A DNA stretch of 6,247 nt from Fidelibacterota bacterium (lineage in GTDB: Bacteria; Fidelibacterota; Marinisomatia; SCGC-AAA003-L08; TS1B11): NCBI GenBank assembly GCA_022564085.1, contig JADFMC010000128.1:1-6247 (forward strand). The letters are read 5' to 3'. Positions 3,274-6,247 of the stretch are shown here, piece after piece. Under the pieces are notes generated by a model. That model did no database searches. It had not been told where the DNA came from and was given only the letters and a program-made list of their open reading frames with translations. The translations under genes and the position numbers were made by a program. Each line of letters starts with the position of its first letter. Within the stretch, counting starts at the first letter, position 1.

Positions 3274-6247
3274 CCCGATGGTGAGATACCAATGGGAACG
3301 CTGCCCTTCAGGCTTCGGGTTGAGCTGGTAAGCAAAATCAAGTTGGATGGGCAGCCCCAGCAGTATAAAGCGGGGCCCCCAGCCGTAGGTTAGAATTCCT
3401 TTGGGATTGACCTTACCAAACCGGTATGCGCCGGAACCAGAATCTTCGGAGCCCACCCAGGCGATGCCGGCATCTGCAAACAGTACGCCGCCCAATTGCC
3501 CTAAAACCCTCAGGGCCGGGAAATAGTAGATCAGGAACGGGAAGCGGTATTCCAGGTTTAACAGCACGGCCCGGTCACCCACCAGTTCCATCATCTGGGT
3601 GCCGCGCAAAGGGGTGACGTACTTGGAGAAATAGATCGTCTTCAGGTCCTCAAGGTCGTCGCCCACGAATATATCCTGTTTATAGCGCGAAGATTCTTCG
3701 TTACTGACCACCCAGGGCAGACCACCCAGCAGAAAAGCCTGGGCATCCGGGCCGAAGCTGGCCCCACCGCTCAATCGAGCCGCGATGCTGGTGCCGCCGA
3801 TAAGCCGGAAATAGCGACGGATATCGTAGGTCACCGACTGGAAGGACATCCAGCCCGGTTTCAGCTGCGGGCTGGCGCTTAACTGTAGATTTGCCCGCCA
3901 GCCCCGCACCGGATGCATATAGCTCCATTCGGCGTTGTCCCAGACATATCCCACCCGGGGGATCAGGGCGGTCAGGGTGGTGGGCTTCTGTTCCTGGAAA
4001 ACTGCGAAATTGCTCCCTCCAAAATCAATGAATTCCGTGAGCTGGACTCCGTTGTAGGTAAGACCTAAATCGAAGCGGCGAAAGCGGTTCAGCGGGAGGG
4101 AGCCTGTGACATCAAACCCGTAATGGCGATAACGGAAGCGGGCCGCGACGGGATAGCCTGCCTCTGGGTGTGGGACCGAGCCGGCAAACATAAAAGCTGT
4201 GTGGAAAAGTGTGAAATAGTAGTTGGTGCGATACGGCAGGAGGTGGTAGGTGACGAAATAATCGGAATTCTCCAGCGATATCTGCATTTCGGTAGCCATT
4301 GAAATCCGATGATTGCCCAGCATATCGCTGAACATAAACTGGGTCATCCCCTGGAAACTATACAGGGTGCTGTAACCGGCATAACTCTGCACCAGGTCCA
4401 GGGTAAAGCGGGTTTTATAGGGATGAACCTTATAATGGCCGGAATCGTCTTTGATGTCGGATTCATTGAGTTCCACCAGATCGCTGGAATCCACCACGCT
4501 CGAAGTATACGCTGAGCGATTACCCACCCCGAATACATACCGCGAGTAATCGCCCACTTGACGGACCCGTGTTTTCCCGCGGTTAGCATTCACCAATACC
4601 AACTCCCCGTCTGTGGTATCAGCTTTAACATAGTGAGAAAGGTCAATGTCATGTGGTTGGTCCCACATCAGCAGTGGATTATGGATACGGTAAATATCGA
4701 ACCCGGAGTTACCGAAGCCGGTAAAATACAGCCGGCTGTCATCACGGGCCATGTTCAGGTCCTGAACTCCGGTCAGGATATTGGTCACTGCCCGCTCTTC
4801 GCCGGTATCCAGATTCATCATGTAGATATTGTTTATGCCGGAGCGGTCACTGGTGTAATAAAGGTAGGGACCAGTATGGGCGAAGACCGGGAAGTTTTCT
4901 CCGTTGGGTTCCTCAGTGATCAGACGGAGATCGGAACCGTCCCTATTAATCATGTAGATACCCAAAGTGCCGAAATCAAATTGCTCCAACGAGAAATCGG
5001 GCGCCACGGAAGAGAGAGGTTCATTCAGGACCGCGTCCATTCGGACCTGGAAATCGAAGGCAATGCCATCCCCGTCAAATCGGTTCGGCGGGTAATGGCC
5101 GCGATCAGAAGCAAAAGCCAGGTAGTCTCCATCGGGAGACCATACCGGGTTGAATGCACCGAACAGATCATCGGTGAGGTTGGTAATTTGCCGCGACTCC
5201 AGATCCAGTAGATAGAGATCGCTCTGAGTACCGTCGTTGCCCACAAAAGCGATAATGTTTTCCTTGGGGTTCCAGTTGGCCATAAAGACCCCCTCCAACC
5301 CGGTGGTATATTTATCCACCTTTCCGGTTTTAACATCCTTTACATAAAGCAGGTCCTCACTGGCGGCTTTGGCGGCAAAGGCCACCTTTGAGCCGTCGGG
5401 AGACCAGGTGATACCAGGCTTTAGCAAATGTAGTTCCTCGAACTCGCCGGTAGTGCCGCTGTGGATCAGCCGTTTAAGGAAACGGCCATCGGTGGCTGAA
5501 ATCAGGATCAGTTCCATGGACTGGAAGTTATTGGCCATGATAGCCAGTTTGCTGCCATCGGGCGAGATCGAAGGGGCCGTGTTGTAGACGTTCCGCTGCT
5601 TTACATGATCAGTAACCGCGAAAGCGATGTCCTGCACCCGATCCCGGCCGGCCACATCGGGCCAGTACTGCTTTTTCAGATATTCCTTCCACTCGTCGCT
5701 GAGCTGCTCATATCCCACCCCGATGGCCGACCTCAGACCCCGTTCGACGTTGGCCTTGAGCTTAATCTGAGTGAAGATTTCGGCGATGACTTCCTCGCCA
5801 TACTTATCGGTGATATAGCGCCAGACCGACCGGCCGCCGTGATAGGCATATAATCCGCCCAGCTGTTGAACCGGTGGGATTTCACCGTTAATGGCCAGAT
5901 CGCGCATCCACATATCCGCGTTGGAGTCCCATTTACCGGCCAGGTACTCGGCCAGGCCTTCATTCATCCACAAGGGAATCTGGTAGCGGATAGTGCCGTT
6001 AACCAGCGATTGGATGTTGCCGCCGTAGACCATATCGTTGATCACCGCGTGCACCAGCTCGTGGCGGATGACGTGGTAGAAATCGGCATAGCTGCCCTCG
6101 AAAGGCACCACCACTCGATTTTTGAATAGTTCGGTCACACCGCCGATCCCCTCACGCATGTAGGAAAAGGTCACATTGGTCTGCTGGAAGTCCGAATGGG
6201 ACTGATAAACCATGATGGAGATCCGCTTCTGAATCTGCCAGTTCAAC
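3262..6247 (-). CDS. Gluzincin protease / TolB-like propeller / Omp85-type barrel protein, 5' end outside window
   Basis: At least 994 residues are visible. The N-terminus, including any signal peptide, lies beyond base 6247, and the first visible codon is a TTG with no sign of being a start. Residue numbers count from it. Residues about 1-195 form a peptidase-MA-like zinc protease domain: HELVH at 62-66 (H62, E63, H66) and NEGLAEY at 95-101, where E96 is the likely third zinc ligand. Residues about 224-521 form a TolB/PD40-like beta-propeller of about six blades, marked by SPDG motifs at 228, 282 and 370 and DRG/DRSG turns at 381 and 467. After a linker, residues about 608-994 are amphipathic beta-strands of an outer-membrane barrel. 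They carry LRGT at 880-883, like the Omp85 loop-6 RGF/Y motif, then NLEYRFPF and FADAG, and end in GLDY with a terminal aromatic residue. No POTRA domain is visible. I infer outer-membrane location with protease and propeller in the periplasm; the substrate is unknown. The module calls are firm and the function is not. Confidence 0.9.
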   Translation of the reverse strand, partial: LNWQIQKRISIMVYQSHSDFQQTNVTFSYMREGIGGVTELFKNRVVVPFEGSYADFYHVIRHELVHAVINDMVYGGNIQSLVNGTIRYQIPLWMNEGLAEYLAGKWDSNADMWMRDLAINGEIPPVQQLGGLYAYHGGRSVWRYITDKYGEEVIAEIFTQIKLKANVERGLRSAIGVGYEQLSDEWKEYLKKQYWPDVAGRDRVQDIAFAVTDHVKQRNVYNTAPSISPDGSKLAIMANNFQSMELILISATDGRFLKRLIHSGTTGEFEELHLLKPGITWSPDGSKVAFAAKAASEDLLYVKDVKTGKVDKYTTGLEGVFMANWNPKENIIAFVGNDGTQSDLYLLDLESRQITNLTDDLFGAFNPVWSPDGDYLAFASDRGHYPPNRFDGDGIAFDFQVRMDAVLNEPLSSVAPDFSLEQFDFGTLGIYMINRDGSDLRLITEEPNGENFPVFAHTGPYLYYTSDRSGINNIYMMNLDTGEERAVTNILTGVQDLNMARDDSRLYFTGFGNSGFDIYRIHNPLLMWDQPHDIDLSHYVKADTTDGELVLVNANRGKTRVRQVGDYSRYVFGVGNRSAYTSSVVDSSDLVELNESDIKDDSGHYKVHPYKTRFTLDLVQSYAGYSTLYSFQGMTQFMFSDMLGNHRISMATEMQISLENSDYFVTYHLLPYRTNYYFTLFHTAFMFAGSVPHPEAGYPVAARFRYRHYGFDVTGSLPLNRFRRFDLGLTYNGVQLTEFIDFGGSNFAVFQEQKPTTLTALIPRVGYVWDNAEWSYMHPVRGWRANLQLSASPQLKPGWMSFQSVTYDIRRYFRLIGGTSIAARLSGGASFGPDAQAFLLGGLPWVVSNEESSRYKQDIFVGDDLEDLKTIYFSKYVTPLRGTQMMELVGDRAVLLNLEYRFPFLIYYFPALRVLGQLGGVLFADAGIAWVGSEDSGSGAYRFGKVNPKGILTYGWGPRFILLGLPIQLDFAYQLNPKPEGQRSHWYLTIGLDY

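Noticed and set aside
4558..5211. Plus-strand open frame of 217 codons
   Set aside because: It is antisense to the propeller region of the outer-membrane protein. The translation has no recognisable domain, and the opposite strand is clearly coding.

Overview
The window shows five protein-coding genes, all on the minus strand, so transcription runs from high to low coordinates. In that order they are: a large outer-membrane protein cut by the window edge (3262-6247), a tRNA-guanine transglycosylase (tgt, 2043-3188), a Nudix hydrolase (1577-2050), a small unrecognised protein (1176-1397) and an M48/Ste24-type membrane metalloprotease (88-1179). No tRNA, rRNA, CRISPR array, insertion sequence or phage gene is visible. 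The outer-membrane barrel shows that the host is a Gram-negative-type (diderm) bacterium. The combination of a gluzincin peptidase, a TolB-like propeller and an Omp85-like barrel in one chain is, from memory, typical of FCB-group and related lineages (Marinimicrobia/Fidelibacterota, Calditrichota, Ignavibacteria, Gemmatimonadota and similar). That placement is inference, not a result.

Layout. The 3' three quarters or so of the large gene fills about half the window. Its reading frame is intact and ends in an aromatic residue, as outer-membrane barrels do. After 73 bases with no clear terminator comes tgt. Its stop overlaps the Nudix start by 8 bases (ATGAATGA), so these two are almost certainly co-transcribed and translationally coupled. 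A 179-base gap follows. It holds no gene but is rich in inverted repeats. After it come the small ORF and the M48 protease, joined by a 4-base ATGA overlap. The last 87 bases (1-87) hold nothing I can support.

Functions. Tgt installs the queuosine precursor base in tRNA anticodons. The Nudix protein has a perfect Nudix box and looks like the dihydroneopterin-triphosphate/dNTP pyrophosphatase type. If so, it would act on a metabolite shared by folate and queuosine synthesis, which would make the coupling to tgt meaningful; this is a hypothesis. The first and last genes are both envelope proteins with a zinc-protease motif (HELVH and HELGH), but they belong to unrelated families.

The most interesting item is the three-module protease-propeller-Omp85 barrel. 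Its motifs are intact, and I know of no characterised function for this architecture. Secondary items are the hairpin-rich gap, a near-identical 15/16-base motif at two stop codons, and a 13-codon upstream ORF whose stop overlaps the tgt start.
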